This document shows positions 56,033 through 64,000 of a DNA stretch of 64,000 bases, in pieces. This DNA is from Pleionea sediminis. GTDB lineage: Bacteria; Pseudomonadota; Gammaproteobacteria; Enterobacterales; Kangiellaceae. Position numbers and translations under genes: made by a program. Every line of letters starts with the position of its first letter. Within the stretch, counting starts at the first letter, position 1. The DNA is taken from assembly GCF_007570825.1 (NCBI RefSeq), contig NZ_SUNB01000001.1, forward strand, positions 1,302,001-1,366,000, in the 5' to 3' direction. The notes under the pieces were generated by a model. It ran no database searches. It had not been told where the DNA came from and saw only the letters and a program-made list of their open reading frames with translations.

Positions 56033-56850
56033 CTGATTCTAACGAAAAGCTAACCATTGGTTTTATTGGTGCCGGCAATATGGCTTCAGCTATTGCGCGA
56101 GGCCTAATCAAAAAAGGGCATGCGCCAGACAAAGTTATTATGTCGAACCGTAGTAAAGGCAAACTAGATGATCTAGCTGCAGAGCTCTCTGTCCGAACCA
56201 CCCAAGACAATCAAGAAGTTTGTCAGGAAGCAGACGTCGTTTTACTCTCAGTTAAACCACAAATGATGGCTGACGCTATCGGACGTCTCGACTTCACTTC
56301 TGTGCAATGCGCAATATCAGTAGCCGCAGGGTTACCTACGGAAAAACTGAAAACATTTACAAACAACAATGTCGCCATTGTTCGCTCTATGCCAAACACC
56401 CCATCAATTGAACTGTGTGGTGCGACCGGGCTTTATGCTGATGATGATACCAAGGCTAAACACAGTAGCGCGGTTAATTACGTGTTTGGCGCCATTGGTA
56501 AATTTGAATGGGTACCTAAAGAAGATTTAATGGATACCGTGACAGCCCTTGCAGGAAGCTCACCTGCTTACTTTTTCCGGTTCATGGAAACCCTGATAGA
56601 AGCAGGGATTAAGCAAGGTATGCCTCCAAAAACAGCCCGCAATTTAGTGGTGCAAAGCGCTCTTGGTGCCGCAACTTTAATCGATAATCATCCTAACATT
56701 GAAATCAGTGAACGTCGAAAACAGGTCACATCACCCAATGGAACCACAGCAGCTGCACTCGATAGTCTGGAGCACAGTGGAATAGCCAAAATGGCTGAAG
56801 ATGCTGTTAATGCTGCTGTGAAGCGTGGCCAAGAACTGGCTGATAGCTAA
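56029..56850 (+). CDS. proC: Pyrroline-5-carboxylate reductase
   Basis: A 273-residue NAD(P)H enzyme for the last step of proline synthesis. N-terminal GFIGAGNMASAIARGL is the dinucleotide site; VRSMPNTPS near 120 and ALAGSSPAYFF near 166-176 are family motifs, with the C-terminal VTSPNGTTAAAL. ATGA overlap with yggS, and yggT follows. Standard gene set with pilT divergent upstream. Confidence 0.98.
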   Translation: MTDSNEKLTIGFIGAGNMASAIARGLIKKGHAPDKVIMSNRSKGKLDDLAAELSVRTTQDNQEVCQEADVVLLSVKPQMMADAIGRLDFTSVQCAISVAAGLPTEKLKTFTNNNVAIVRSMPNTPSIELCGATGLYADDDTKAKHSSAVNYVFGAIGKFEWVPKEDLMDTVTALAGSSPAYFFRFMETLIEAGIKQGMPPKTARNLVVQSALGAATLIDNHPNIEISERRKQVTSPNGTTAAALDSLEHSGIAKMAEDAVNAAVKRGQELADS

Positions 56851-56933
56851 ATAAGTTGTATTTAAATATATGTATGGGCTTTAGAGTTTGCTATAAGCCC
56901 ATATATAAAGATAAAAATAACGATGGAAAACCA

Positions 56934-57512
56934 ATGGACATACTTTTTAATTTAGCAGTTTACGCTTTAAAATTTTACGGCTTTTTTGTGCTGCTCAGGT
57001 TTTTTATGCAGTATTTTCGCGTTGATTTTTACAACCCGGTGTCTCAATCGATAGTGAAATTAACCAATCCGCCATTGATTCCACTAAGAAAAATAATTCC
57101 TGGTTTTCGGAACATGGATATCGCTAGCCTAGTTCTTGCTCTTATTATCTCTAGTATCGTTCTAAGCCTCGCGTTTAATCTTTGGCAAGCAATATCACTA
57201 TCTAACCTTTTTATTTTTTTAATCTTATTTATCGGCCAACTCATCTACTCCATACTCAATCTGTTCTTTTTCCTTTTAATTATCAGAATCATTATGAGCT
57301 TTGTAATGATGGGGCAAGGATTTCATCAAAATCCTATTGCCGAGATGATATTTCAAATAACCGAACCAATCATGCGACCATTTCAGAAACTTATTCCTCC
57401 GGTTGGCGTACTCGACTTTTCGCCGATACTTCTGTTTGCGGCTATATGGGTAAGCCAAATGGTGCTAAATAAGGTAGCACAGTCAATTGCTCCTGGTCTT
57501 TTCTTTATTTGA
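56934..57512 (+). CDS. yggT: YggT family membrane protein
   Basis: A 192-residue inner-membrane protein if started at ATG 56934; the frame is open from 56856, but the extra 26 residues are polar and unlike the family. Two tandem YggT modules are seen, each with an N-P-[LI] turn (YNPVSQSIVKLTNPPLIPLRKIIP and QNPIAEMIFQITEPIMRPFQKLIPP). The function of YggT is uncertain; it has been linked to osmotic shock and to partner placement next to proC. Confidence 0.9.
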   Translation: MDILFNLAVYALKFYGFFVLLRFFMQYFRVDFYNPVSQSIVKLTNPPLIPLRKIIPGFRNMDIASLVLALIISSIVLSLAFNLWQAISLSNLFIFLILFIGQLIYSILNLFFFLLIIRIIMSFVMMGQGFHQNPIAEMIFQITEPIMRPFQKLIPPVGVLDFSPILLFAAIWVSQMVLNKVAQSIAPGLFFI

Positions 57513-57566
57513 GACAAGAATCTGTCTCTGGTGTTAAGATATCTCCTCACTGGAGGGCTTAACACC
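57511..57566 (+). terminator. Tandem hairpins after yggT
   Basis: GAGACA/TGTCTC (57511-57528) overlaps the stop region; it is followed by GGTGTTAAG (57530-57538) / CTTAACACC (57558-57566) with an inner CTCC/GGAG. Neither ends in a T tract, so they may act in mRNA stability rather than in intrinsic termination. Confidence 0.4.
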
Positions 57567-57749
57567 GGATATCAACATATTAAGTTGCTTTAAGCTCCGT
57601 TTAGTAATTGAATAAGAAGAATAAGGGTAATATTGCCCACAGACTTCAGATTAATTCTGAAAAAATGTTCGCAAGGTCACGTTTTTGCGGGCTTTTTCTG
57701 CTAGAATACTTGTTTAGTTTTTAACCAAATCCTTTCAGGTAGTGAATCT

Positions 57750-59717
57750 ATGGATCAAGGTCAATTTGTCGAATCGATTAACGATTTCGAGCAATGGAAG
57801 CAATCTATTGCTCGCGAGCTGAAAGGCTTTCGTTTGTGGATGCGCCGCAATCAACTTAGCAATGAAGAGAGCGATACCCGAATAAAACAAATGCTCTCTA
57901 CCCTAGATAGCGAGTATCTAACGATTGCTTTTGCTGGCGAGTTTTCTCGCGGAAAGACAGAACTGATCAATGCCATATTTTTCTCCGAATACGGACAACG
58001 CATTTTGCCATCACAAGCCGGTCGGACAACCATGTGTCCAACGGAGTTGTTTTACGATATTCAAGCCCAGAGCTCTTATCTTCGACTGTTACCGATCGAA
58101 ACTCGATTGAAAGATACTCCTCTTTCTGATTACCAAAATATGAAAGAGTCATGGATTGAAATACCCCTCCTCACTGATGAACCCAAAGAAATGGCACAAG
58201 CCATGCAAAGCATCACGCAGACAAAGTCGGTATCTCGTAAAGAAGCGTTGGAGCTAGGATTCGACTCAAATATGCTCGATGAGTGTGAAGAGAACCCTGA
58301 AAAAGTAGAAATTCCAGCGTGGCGCCATGCTATGGTTAGTTTCAATCATTCGTTGCTGAAAAGAGGCCTGAGAATCGTTGATACTCCGGGCCTCAATGCA
58401 TTGGGTAGCGAGCCAGAATTAACATACAACCTTCTTCCACAAGCTCAGGCTGTGGTATTTGTACTTGCAGCAGACGCCGGTGTTACCGCTAGCGATATGC
58501 AAATCTGGGAAGAGCACATTGAACAACTTAAAAATCGTCCTAATTTAGGCATATACGCCGTACTCAATAAAATTGACGTTTTATGGGACGAACTGAGCGA
58601 CCAAAAGAAAACCGAAAAAGCCATAAGTCGAGTTGTCAAACAAACCGCTAGACATTTAAAAATATCTGATGAAGACATCCTTCCCGTTTCAGCGCAAAAA
58701 GCCTTACTTGCGCGCATACGAGACGATGAACCTTTAAAAGCCCGTAGTCAAATTGACGAGATAGAAAATGTTTTGTCAAAAACCGTATTGGGTAATAAAG
58801 AAAATGCAATGTGGGACAATATTCTAGGTGAGTCCACACACTTGATGGAAGATGCCAAAAAAGTTTTACAGAGCAGAAAAGAACAACTTGAAAAGCAACG
58901 AGATGAAATAAAAGGGCTACAAGGCAACAATGAAAACCAGTTACATGACTTGGTTGAAAAAAGCAGAATTGCCCGTACCGAATTTAAAAAACGTCACCTG
59001 GCTTTAAAACCCAGCCAACGACTTCTGGAGCGACAATCAGAAGTGTTGCTTGATGTCATTTCACACGATGCACTCGAAGAAATTATCGAGCGCACACTAA
59101 AAGAACTTGTCGAAAGCAAAACTAGTGTTGGTATGATGCGTACCATAAAACGCTTCTACCAAGCGATTGAAAATATGATGAACGAGTTTTGCCGCGAAGC
59201 AGAACTGAGTAACAAAATGGCTGAATCTATGTTCGAAAAGTTTTCGAGAGACTTCGACATTGAGTTGCTTCAAGCTCGTTATCTGAAAGCCAAACACTAT
59301 CGACGTCAACTACAAAACATTCTCGACGATGCAGATCAGTTGAACAGAAACCTGATGCTGACGCTGACTGAACAAAGCGTTGCTGTTCGACGCTTTTTCA
59401 CGTCAACGGTTAGTGCCGTTGCCATCTTTTTCAAACGTGTTAGAAAAGAAGTTAGGCAATGGTCACATGAAGTCATGTTGCCTTTGGTCCAGCAGGTCAA
59501 CTCATTACGCAATACTTTAGAAGACAACCACGACCAGCTGATTTCATTACAAAAAAATGAAGCGACTGTCGAAGGCCGATTAAAAGCATTAAACGCGCTT
59601 ATTTTTGAGTTGGAAACAGAAGTGCACAATGCAAGTACTTCGGTAGAAAAACTACGTAGCTCAGCTCCTAAAAAGCCAACATCAAATGTGGTGGAACTTG
59701 CTACTGCACGTCGATAA
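57750..59717 (+). CDS. Dynamin-like GTPase
   Basis: A 655-residue protein. The G domain has G1 GEFSRGKT (63-70), G2 threonine region GRTTMCPTE, G3 DTPG (211-214) and G4 NKID (273-276), in the bacterial dynamin-like layout. Residues about 365-420 and 600-640 are predicted coiled coils; no transmembrane paddle is obvious, except a hydrophobic short stretch near 550 (FFTSTVSAVAIFF). The family remodels membranes or acts in stress and phage defence. It is a single gene, flanked by spacers, and lies where metX-metW are found in Pseudomonas. Function unknown. Confidence 0.85.
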   Translation: MDQGQFVESINDFEQWKQSIARELKGFRLWMRRNQLSNEESDTRIKQMLSTLDSEYLTIAFAGEFSRGKTELINAIFFSEYGQRILPSQAGRTTMCPTELFYDIQAQSSYLRLLPIETRLKDTPLSDYQNMKESWIEIPLLTDEPKEMAQAMQSITQTKSVSRKEALELGFDSNMLDECEENPEKVEIPAWRHAMVSFNHSLLKRGLRIVDTPGLNALGSEPELTYNLLPQAQAVVFVLAADAGVTASDMQIWEEHIEQLKNRPNLGIYAVLNKIDVLWDELSDQKKTEKAISRVVKQTARHLKISDEDILPVSAQKALLARIRDDEPLKARSQIDEIENVLSKTVLGNKENAMWDNILGESTHLMEDAKKVLQSRKEQLEKQRDEIKGLQGNNENQLHDLVEKSRIARTEFKKRHLALKPSQRLLERQSEVLLDVISHDALEEIIERTLKELVESKTSVGMMRTIKRFYQAIENMMNEFCREAELSNKMAESMFEKFSRDFDIELLQARYLKAKHYRRQLQNILDDADQLNRNLMLTLTEQSVAVRRFFTSTVSAVAIFFKRVRKEVRQWSHEVMLPLVQQVNSLRNTLEDNHDQLISLQKNEATVEGRLKALNALIFELETEVHNASTSVEKLRSSAPKKPTSNVVELATARR

Positions 59718-59803
59718 GTTTTGCTAAAGCCGCTATACTAAACATTGAACCTAAATTTTTTCTTATGGGGTACCAGTTGCCCCTTAAATCTCGGGAGAGA
59801 CCA

Positions 59804-60244
59804 ATGAATCGTTACTTACGTTTTATCAGTCTAATGCTCGTTTCCTTATTTAGTTTTAGCTCTTTGGCTGATGAGAACACCAAACAAATTGGTGAATACA
59901 CTATCCATTACAACGTGTTTAACAGCACTTTTTTGCAACCAGAAACGGCAAACCAATATGGTTTAAAGCGCTCTAAATCGGTAGCGTTAGTTAACATTAC
60001 AGTCAAAGATACTGCGAACAATAAAGCAATTACTGCTCAAATATCTGGCAAGGCTTATAATCTTGCAGGCCAGCAAAAAGATTTAGCTTTTAAAGAAGTC
60101 AAAGAAACCGATGCAGTTTATTACTTTGCAAATCTACGTTTTGCCGATCAAGAACAACTGTCATTCCGTTTAACAATAAAGCCCGATGGCGTTGATAAAG
60201 AGCTCTCTTTAGAGTTCGATAAGAAACTTTATATGGATAAATAG
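59804..60244 (+). CDS. DUF4426 periplasmic protein
   Basis: A 146-residue exported protein; ATG 59804 with GGGAGAG upstream is chosen over an ATG at 59765 that would put 13 polar residues before the signal peptide (MNRYLRFISLMLVSLFSFSSLA). The mature part has EYTIHYNVFNSTFLQPETANQYGLKRSK and two beta-rich halves, the DUF4426 fold. The family sits before rdgB in many gammaproteobacteria; function unknown. Confidence 0.9.
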   Translation: MNRYLRFISLMLVSLFSFSSLADENTKQIGEYTIHYNVFNSTFLQPETANQYGLKRSKSVALVNITVKDTANNKAITAQISGKAYNLAGQQKDLAFKEVKETDAVYYFANLRFADQEQLSFRLTIKPDGVDKELSLEFDKKLYMDK

Positions 60245-60340
60245 ATATCAAGTCTAGCTTCTAGCTAGCCTTGATTGATGCATCTTTAAATCAAGTCCCT
60301 TATAATACCAGCCTAATTAACCACCATCCTGGTTTAAACC

Positions 60341-60940
60341 ATGTCTCAAATTGTTCTTGCTAGTGGAAATACTAAGAAAGTTTCTGAACTTCGTGAAATC
60401 ATGAAAAATTTCGAACACGAGATTATTCCTCAGCGAGACTTATCAATAACGGATGCAATAGAAGATGGTTTAAGTTTTGTAGAAAATGCAATTAAAAAGG
60501 CACGACATGCCAGCTTACACAGTGGACTTCCAGCAATCGCGGACGACTCAGGCATTGAAGTTGATGCTTTGAAGGGCCGTCCTGGAATCTATTCAGCTCG
60601 ATATTCTGGCGAAAATGCTACCGATCAAAGTAACAACGAAAAATTGTTACTCGAACTCCAAGATATTCCACAAGAAAAAAGAACAGCACGCTATCAGTGT
60701 GTCATTGTTTACATGAAACATCATAAAGACCCAACACCCCTTATCTGTCAGGGACACTGGGAAGGAAGTATTCTTACAAAACCACAAGGCGATGGTGGAT
60801 TTGGTTACGATCCTCTTTTTTTCTGCCCAGAACATAAAACATCTGCAGCGAATTTAACAGCCGAACAAAAGCACTCTATTAGTCACCGGGGTAAAGCTTT
60901 GTCACAACTTTTTGCTGCTTTCAAAGACATAAAATTTTAA
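60341..60940 (+). CDS. rdgB: XTP/dITP diphosphatase
   Basis: A 199-residue HAM1-fold enzyme that hydrolyses non-canonical purine triphosphates (dITP, XTP) to keep them out of DNA. Signatures: VLASGNTKKVSELREI, the ADDSGIEVDALKGRPGIYSARY block near 67-87, and GDGGFGYDPLFF with SHRGKAL near the end. Stop and hemW start overlap as TAATG. Confidence 0.97.
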   Translation: MSQIVLASGNTKKVSELREIMKNFEHEIIPQRDLSITDAIEDGLSFVENAIKKARHASLHSGLPAIADDSGIEVDALKGRPGIYSARYSGENATDQSNNEKLLLELQDIPQEKRTARYQCVIVYMKHHKDPTPLICQGHWEGSILTKPQGDGGFGYDPLFFCPEHKTSAANLTAEQKHSISHRGKALSQLFAAFKDIKF

Positions 60941-62142
60941 TGCTCTCTCTAACTAGCCTTCCTCCGTTATCTTTATACATACATATTCCCTGGTGTGTAA
61001 AAAAATGTCCCTATTGCGACTTTAATTCGCATGGAATTGAACACCAAACTTTACCAGAAAAAGATTATGTGGATGCTTTAATAGAAGATCTGACGCAACA
61101 AATTCCCAATGTATGGGGACGCAAGCTCACAAGTATTTTCATAGGTGGCGGAACCCCCAGTTTATTCTCAACAGAATCATTTGAATATTTGATAAGTCAG
61201 ATAAGAGCACTTATTCCTTTTGCTTTTGATATTGAAATTACAATGGAAGCTAACCCAGGTACCGCTGAAGCCAGCAAGTTTAAGGGCTTTTTCCAAGCTG
61301 GAATTAATCGACTCTCGATTGGTGGCCAAAGCTTTAACAATGAGCACCTGGCAAAACTCGGTCGAATACACAGTTCTGACGAAATAAAGCGAGCGGTACA
61401 GTTTGCCCACGATGCGCAATTTGAACGGGTGAATATTGATCTTATGCATGGTTTACCTGGTCAAACCATAAATGAAGCATTGTCAGACCTTGATACCGCA
61501 ATCTCATTAGGTATTTCTCATCTTTCTTGGTACCAATTAACATTAGAACCTAACACTCTATTTTACCAAAAGCCGCCCAAACTCCCCGAAGATGATGCCC
61601 TCGCAGATATTCAAGAGAGTGGAGAAAAGACATTAATAAAAGCGGGATTTAACCAATACGAAGTATCTGCTTTTTCTAAATCACAAACTGATCGAAGCCG
61701 CCATAATCTAAATTACTGGTCTTTCGGTGATTACTTGGCTATCGGAGCAGGCGCTCATGGTAAACTCACAATGCCCGCAGAAAATAAAATTTTAAGATAC
61801 AGTCAGTTCAGAAATCCAAAAGATTATTTAAACAAAGATAAGCCTTTTACTCAAAATAAAAAAGTCATAGCGAGTAATGATCTTCCACTCGAGTTTATGA
61901 TGAACGTACTTCGACTAAAGCAAGAAATTCCACTTTCTTTATTTACTGAAAGAACAGGTTTATCAATACATAGCATTGATAATTCGATGGAAAAAGCTAG
62001 AGAAAAAAATTTGATTGAAGTAACCAATGGCTATATAAAAACAACTGAGTTGGGCCACCAGTTTCTCAATGAACTACTTGAAATATTTATGTCCGAAAAT
62101 ACAAATATACCCGAAAAAATTAATATTAAAAAAGTTGACTAA
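60940..62142 (+). CDS. hemW: Heme chaperone HemW (radical SAM)
   Basis: A 400-residue protein resembling oxygen-independent coproporphyrinogen oxidase but assigned to heme insertion into target proteins. The 4Fe-4S cysteines C-x3-C-x2-C are in [11 protein letters not shown] near residues 19-27, then GGGTPSLF and the [10 protein letters not shown] area. It starts in the rdgB stop. The C-terminus has a small HTH-like segment and the tail is Lys/Asn-rich. Convergent with trmB with 4 nt overlap. Confidence 0.95.
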   Translation: MLSLTSLPPLSLYIHIPWCVKKCPYCDFNSHGIEHQTLPEKDYVDALIEDLTQQIPNVWGRKLTSIFIGGGTPSLFSTESFEYLISQIRALIPFAFDIEITMEANPGTAEASKFKGFFQAGINRLSIGGQSFNNEHLAKLGRIHSSDEIKRAVQFAHDAQFERVNIDLMHGLPGQTINEALSDLDTAISLGISHLSWYQLTLEPNTLFYQKPPKLPEDDALADIQESGEKTLIKAGFNQYEVSAFSKSQTDRSRHNLNYWSFGDYLAIGAGAHGKLTMPAENKILRYSQFRNPKDYLNKDKPFTQNKKVIASNDLPLEFMMNVLRLKQEIPLSLFTERTGLSIHSIDNSMEKAREKNLIEVTNGYIKTTELGHQFLNELLEIFMSENTNIPEKINIKKVD

Positions 62143-62834
62143 CATTTCTCGAACATCAAATCCCAAACACCATGCCCTAACTTTTCTCCTCGATGCTCAA
62201 ATTTTGTGAGAGGTCGATCATCAGGGCGAGGAATATAGTTATCGTCATCCGATAAATTCTTCCAACCATCGCAGCTTTTTAAAACAGACAACATATGCTG
62301 TGCGTAGTTTTCCCAATCGGTTGCCAAATGTAAAAAGCCTGACAGCATTAATTTCGAATGACATAATTCAACAAAGTTCTTTTGTACAATTCGTCTTTTA
62401 TGATGGCGCGTTTTATGCCATGGATCTGGAAAGAAAATTTGAATTCCCGCAACAGAGTTATCTGGAATCATCTTGTTAAGAACTTCAACCGCATCATGAT
62501 TAATCACTCTTAAGTTTGTTAACTCAAACTCTTCCGCCAATAACAAACAAGCTCCGACACCTGGTTTATGAACCTCAATACCAAAATAATTTCTATCCCG
62601 ATAATTTGCAGCTTGCTCAGCGAGCGACTTTCCCATGCCAAAGCCAATTTCTAAAATGACGGGATTATCATTTCCAAACAGCGAGACTAAATCGAGTTTC
62701 TCCTTGGCAAAATTAACCCCCATATGCGGAAAAATATCATCCATTGCACGTTGCTGCCCCTTTGTCATCCGTCCTTCTCGTTTGACAAAACTGCGAATCT
62801 CGCGCATGTGCTTCGGTTTATTGTTATCCGTCAT
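62139..62834 (-). CDS. trmB: tRNA (guanine-N7-)-methyltransferase
   Basis: A 231-residue SAM enzyme making m7G46 in the tRNA variable loop. Start at ATG 62834 ([22 protein letters not shown]) is preferred over the upstream in-frame ATG 62891, which adds 19 non-conserved residues. SAM site [15 protein letters not shown], and the catalytic [18 protein letters not shown] near 140-157. Its 3' end overlaps hemW by 4 bp on the opposite strand. Confidence 0.96.
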   Translation of the reverse strand: MTDNNKPKHMREIRSFVKREGRMTKGQQRAMDDIFPHMGVNFAKEKLDLVSLFGNDNPVILEIGFGMGKSLAEQAANYRDRNYFGIEVHKPGVGACLLLAEEFELTNLRVINHDAVEVLNKMIPDNSVAGIQIFFPDPWHKTRHHKRRIVQKNFVELCHSKLMLSGFLHLATDWENYAQHMLSVLKSCDGWKNLSDDDNYIPRPDDRPLTKFEHRGEKLGHGVWDLMFEKC

Positions 62835-63038
62835 AGTAGTGTGTTCTAAGAAATAAAATGCCGTAAAAATTAATGAGCGAGATTGTACCAAAGAGTAGAA
62901 AAACTGACATCTTTTTGAGCATTATGCTCTTTATACTGATGTTTTATATGAATTATTCCAACTTATTCTTAAAAAGTTTTATTTTTACAATCAAAGTCAC
63001 TAAAGTTAACGATAATCTAAATGAAAGTTGCTTAATTC

Positions 63039-64000
63039 ATGTTCGATTTACCTGCGGTTCCTAATAACCATGCGCTTGCCGTTTTGCTACTGACGGTGTT
63101 CGCACTGTATTTATTTCGGCGAGAAGACATTCCACTTGAGACAAGCTGCCTCGGAGTGCTTTTAACATTAATCATCGGCTTTGAGGTATTTCCTTTTATT
63201 CCAGAAGGAAGAGACAACGTCGTCAAAGCGACCGACTTTTTTTCTGGTTTCGGACATGAAGCATTGGTCGCTGTATGTGCACTCATGATGGCAGGGCAAG
63301 GCCTCGTTCGAACCGGCGCATTAGAACCGATAGGAAGATTACTGGCAAAACTCTGGAAAAGCGCACCTGCAATTTCCTTACTTTTAACCTTGGTAATTGG
63401 TGCGATTTTAAGTGCTTTTATGAACAACACTCCAATCGTTGTCCTATTACTTCCAATTTTAATCAGTGTTTCTTTGCGCACAAAGTCATCTGCTTCCGGG
63501 ATATTAATGCCGATGGGACTAGCAACGATTGTTGGTGGAATGTCAACCAGTATTGGTACATCTACCAACTTACTTGTTGTCTCAGTTGCAGCGGACATGG
63601 GGATGAGACGTCTCGAAATGTTCGACTTTCTTGCAACAGCAGCTATCGCGGGAAGTTTTGCAATTGCTTACCTTTGGCTTATAGCACCGCGCATCATGCC
63701 AAACAGACAGGCATCCATGAGCGACAGTTCGCCACGATTATTTACAGCCCACTTAACGATTCAAGAAGATGGCTATGCGGTTGATAAACGTCTCGCTGAC
63801 GTTATCGAGCATGCCGGTGGTCACTTAAAAGTAGAGCGAATTCAGCGTGGTGAGACTAATGAAACACGAATTATGCCGATGCCGGATGTTGTATTGAAAG
63901 CGGGCGACAGATTACGAGTATCGGACACACCAGAGAATCTAAAAGACTACGAAGCTTCTCTTGGTGCGAAATTGTTTAAAGGAAAACACCGAGTTGACGA
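63039..64000 (+). CDS. SLC13-type (DASS) permease with RCK_C domain, 3'-truncated
   Basis: The ATG at 63039 starts a frame that stays open to the end of the window (320 codons). Hydrophobic helices start at once; the family motifs SAFMNNTPIVVLLLPI near residues 126-141 and GMSTSIGTSTNLLV near 166-180 are those of divalent-anion:Na+ symporters (SLC13/CitM-like). Residues about 238-310 form an RCK_C (TrkA-C) regulatory domain (AVDKRLADVIEH... and MPDVVLKAGDRLRVSD). Such four-part proteins carry sulfate or dicarboxylates; which one is not shown. The rest lies beyond 64000. Confidence 0.88.
   Translation, partial: MFDLPAVPNNHALAVLLLTVFALYLFRREDIPLETSCLGVLLTLIIGFEVFPFIPEGRDNVVKATDFFSGFGHEALVAVCALMMAGQGLVRTGALEPIGRLLAKLWKSAPAISLLLTLVIGAILSAFMNNTPIVVLLLPILISVSLRTKSSASGILMPMGLATIVGGMSTSIGTSTNLLVVSVAADMGMRRLEMFDFLATAAIAGSFAIAYLWLIAPRIMPNRQASMSDSSPRLFTAHLTIQEDGYAVDKRLADVIEHAGGHLKVERIQRGETNETRIMPMPDVVLKAGDRLRVSDTPENLKDYEASLGAKLFKGKHRVD

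Noticed and set aside
63032-63784. Two ORFs, one on each strand, near the window end
   Set aside because: Both are shadows of the SLC13-type permease frame that starts at 63039 and runs off the window.

Overview
The window is a 64 kb stretch of an AT-rich gammaproteobacterial chromosome. The evidence is gene content and order: prmA / zinc-ribbon DUF3426 protein / dusB / fis / purH / purD; a complete type IV pilus Chp chemotaxis cluster pilGHIJK-chpABC; gshB-tonB-yqgE-ruvX beside pilU/pilT; yggS-proC-yggT; DUF4426-rdgB-hemW-trmB; Coq7 and Crp/Vfr. The order resembles Pseudomonas and the Oceanospirillales. Low GC and small intergenic gaps suggest a marine, Kangiella-like lineage, but the genus is inference.

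Layout. 1-5.4 kb: 3' end of gcvP, then on the minus strand an MgtC/SapB membrane protein and selD-mnmH-(MepA-like peptidase), a selenium-to-tRNA pathway. 5.4-5.9 kb: gene-free, with a long nested hairpin and an intrinsic terminator reading away from any ORF (candidate small RNA). 5.9-12.6 kb: six genes RDD / SpoIIM-like / DUF4129 / DUF4350 / MoxR ATPase / DUF58, every junction a 4-nt ATGA overlap. 12.6-20.5 kb: translation and purine genes; the DUF3426 protein carries two coding microsatellites. 20.5-23.5 kb: ydbH-ynbE-ydbL. 23.5-29.1 kb: small operons (Ycf46-like AAA ATPase / GST / small membrane protein; a 54-aa membrane protein / PQQ-repeat protein; a putative ribbon-helix-helix regulator with palindromic operator; OsmC), coq7 and crp. 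29.1-31.8 kb: an accessory patch with an Rhs gene fused to transposase fragments, a frameshifted small membrane gene and a dead IS200-type element. 31.8-34.6 kb: metK-ahcY with an S-adenosylhomocysteine riboswitch between them. 34.9-49.7 kb: a redoxin with an altered CxxC motif and the Pil-Chp cluster. 49.9-64 kb: glutathione, TonB, AlgH, RuvX, the PilT/PilU retraction ATPases, proline and pyridoxal housekeeping, a dynamin-like GTPase, nucleotide sanitation, HemW, TrmB and the start of an SLC13-type transporter.

How it fits together. PilGHIJK-ChpABC is the signalling array controlling twitching motility and surface responses; PilT and PilU a few kb away are the retraction motors it acts on. 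Crp/Vfr, in between, is the regulator that links cAMP from that array to gene expression in Pseudomonas. MetK makes SAM, methylases (PrmA, TrmB, PilK and others here) consume it, and AhcY removes the SAH product under riboswitch control. SelD feeds selenophosphate to MnmH for tRNA wobble uridine modification. No tRNA, rRNA or CRISPR array was seen.
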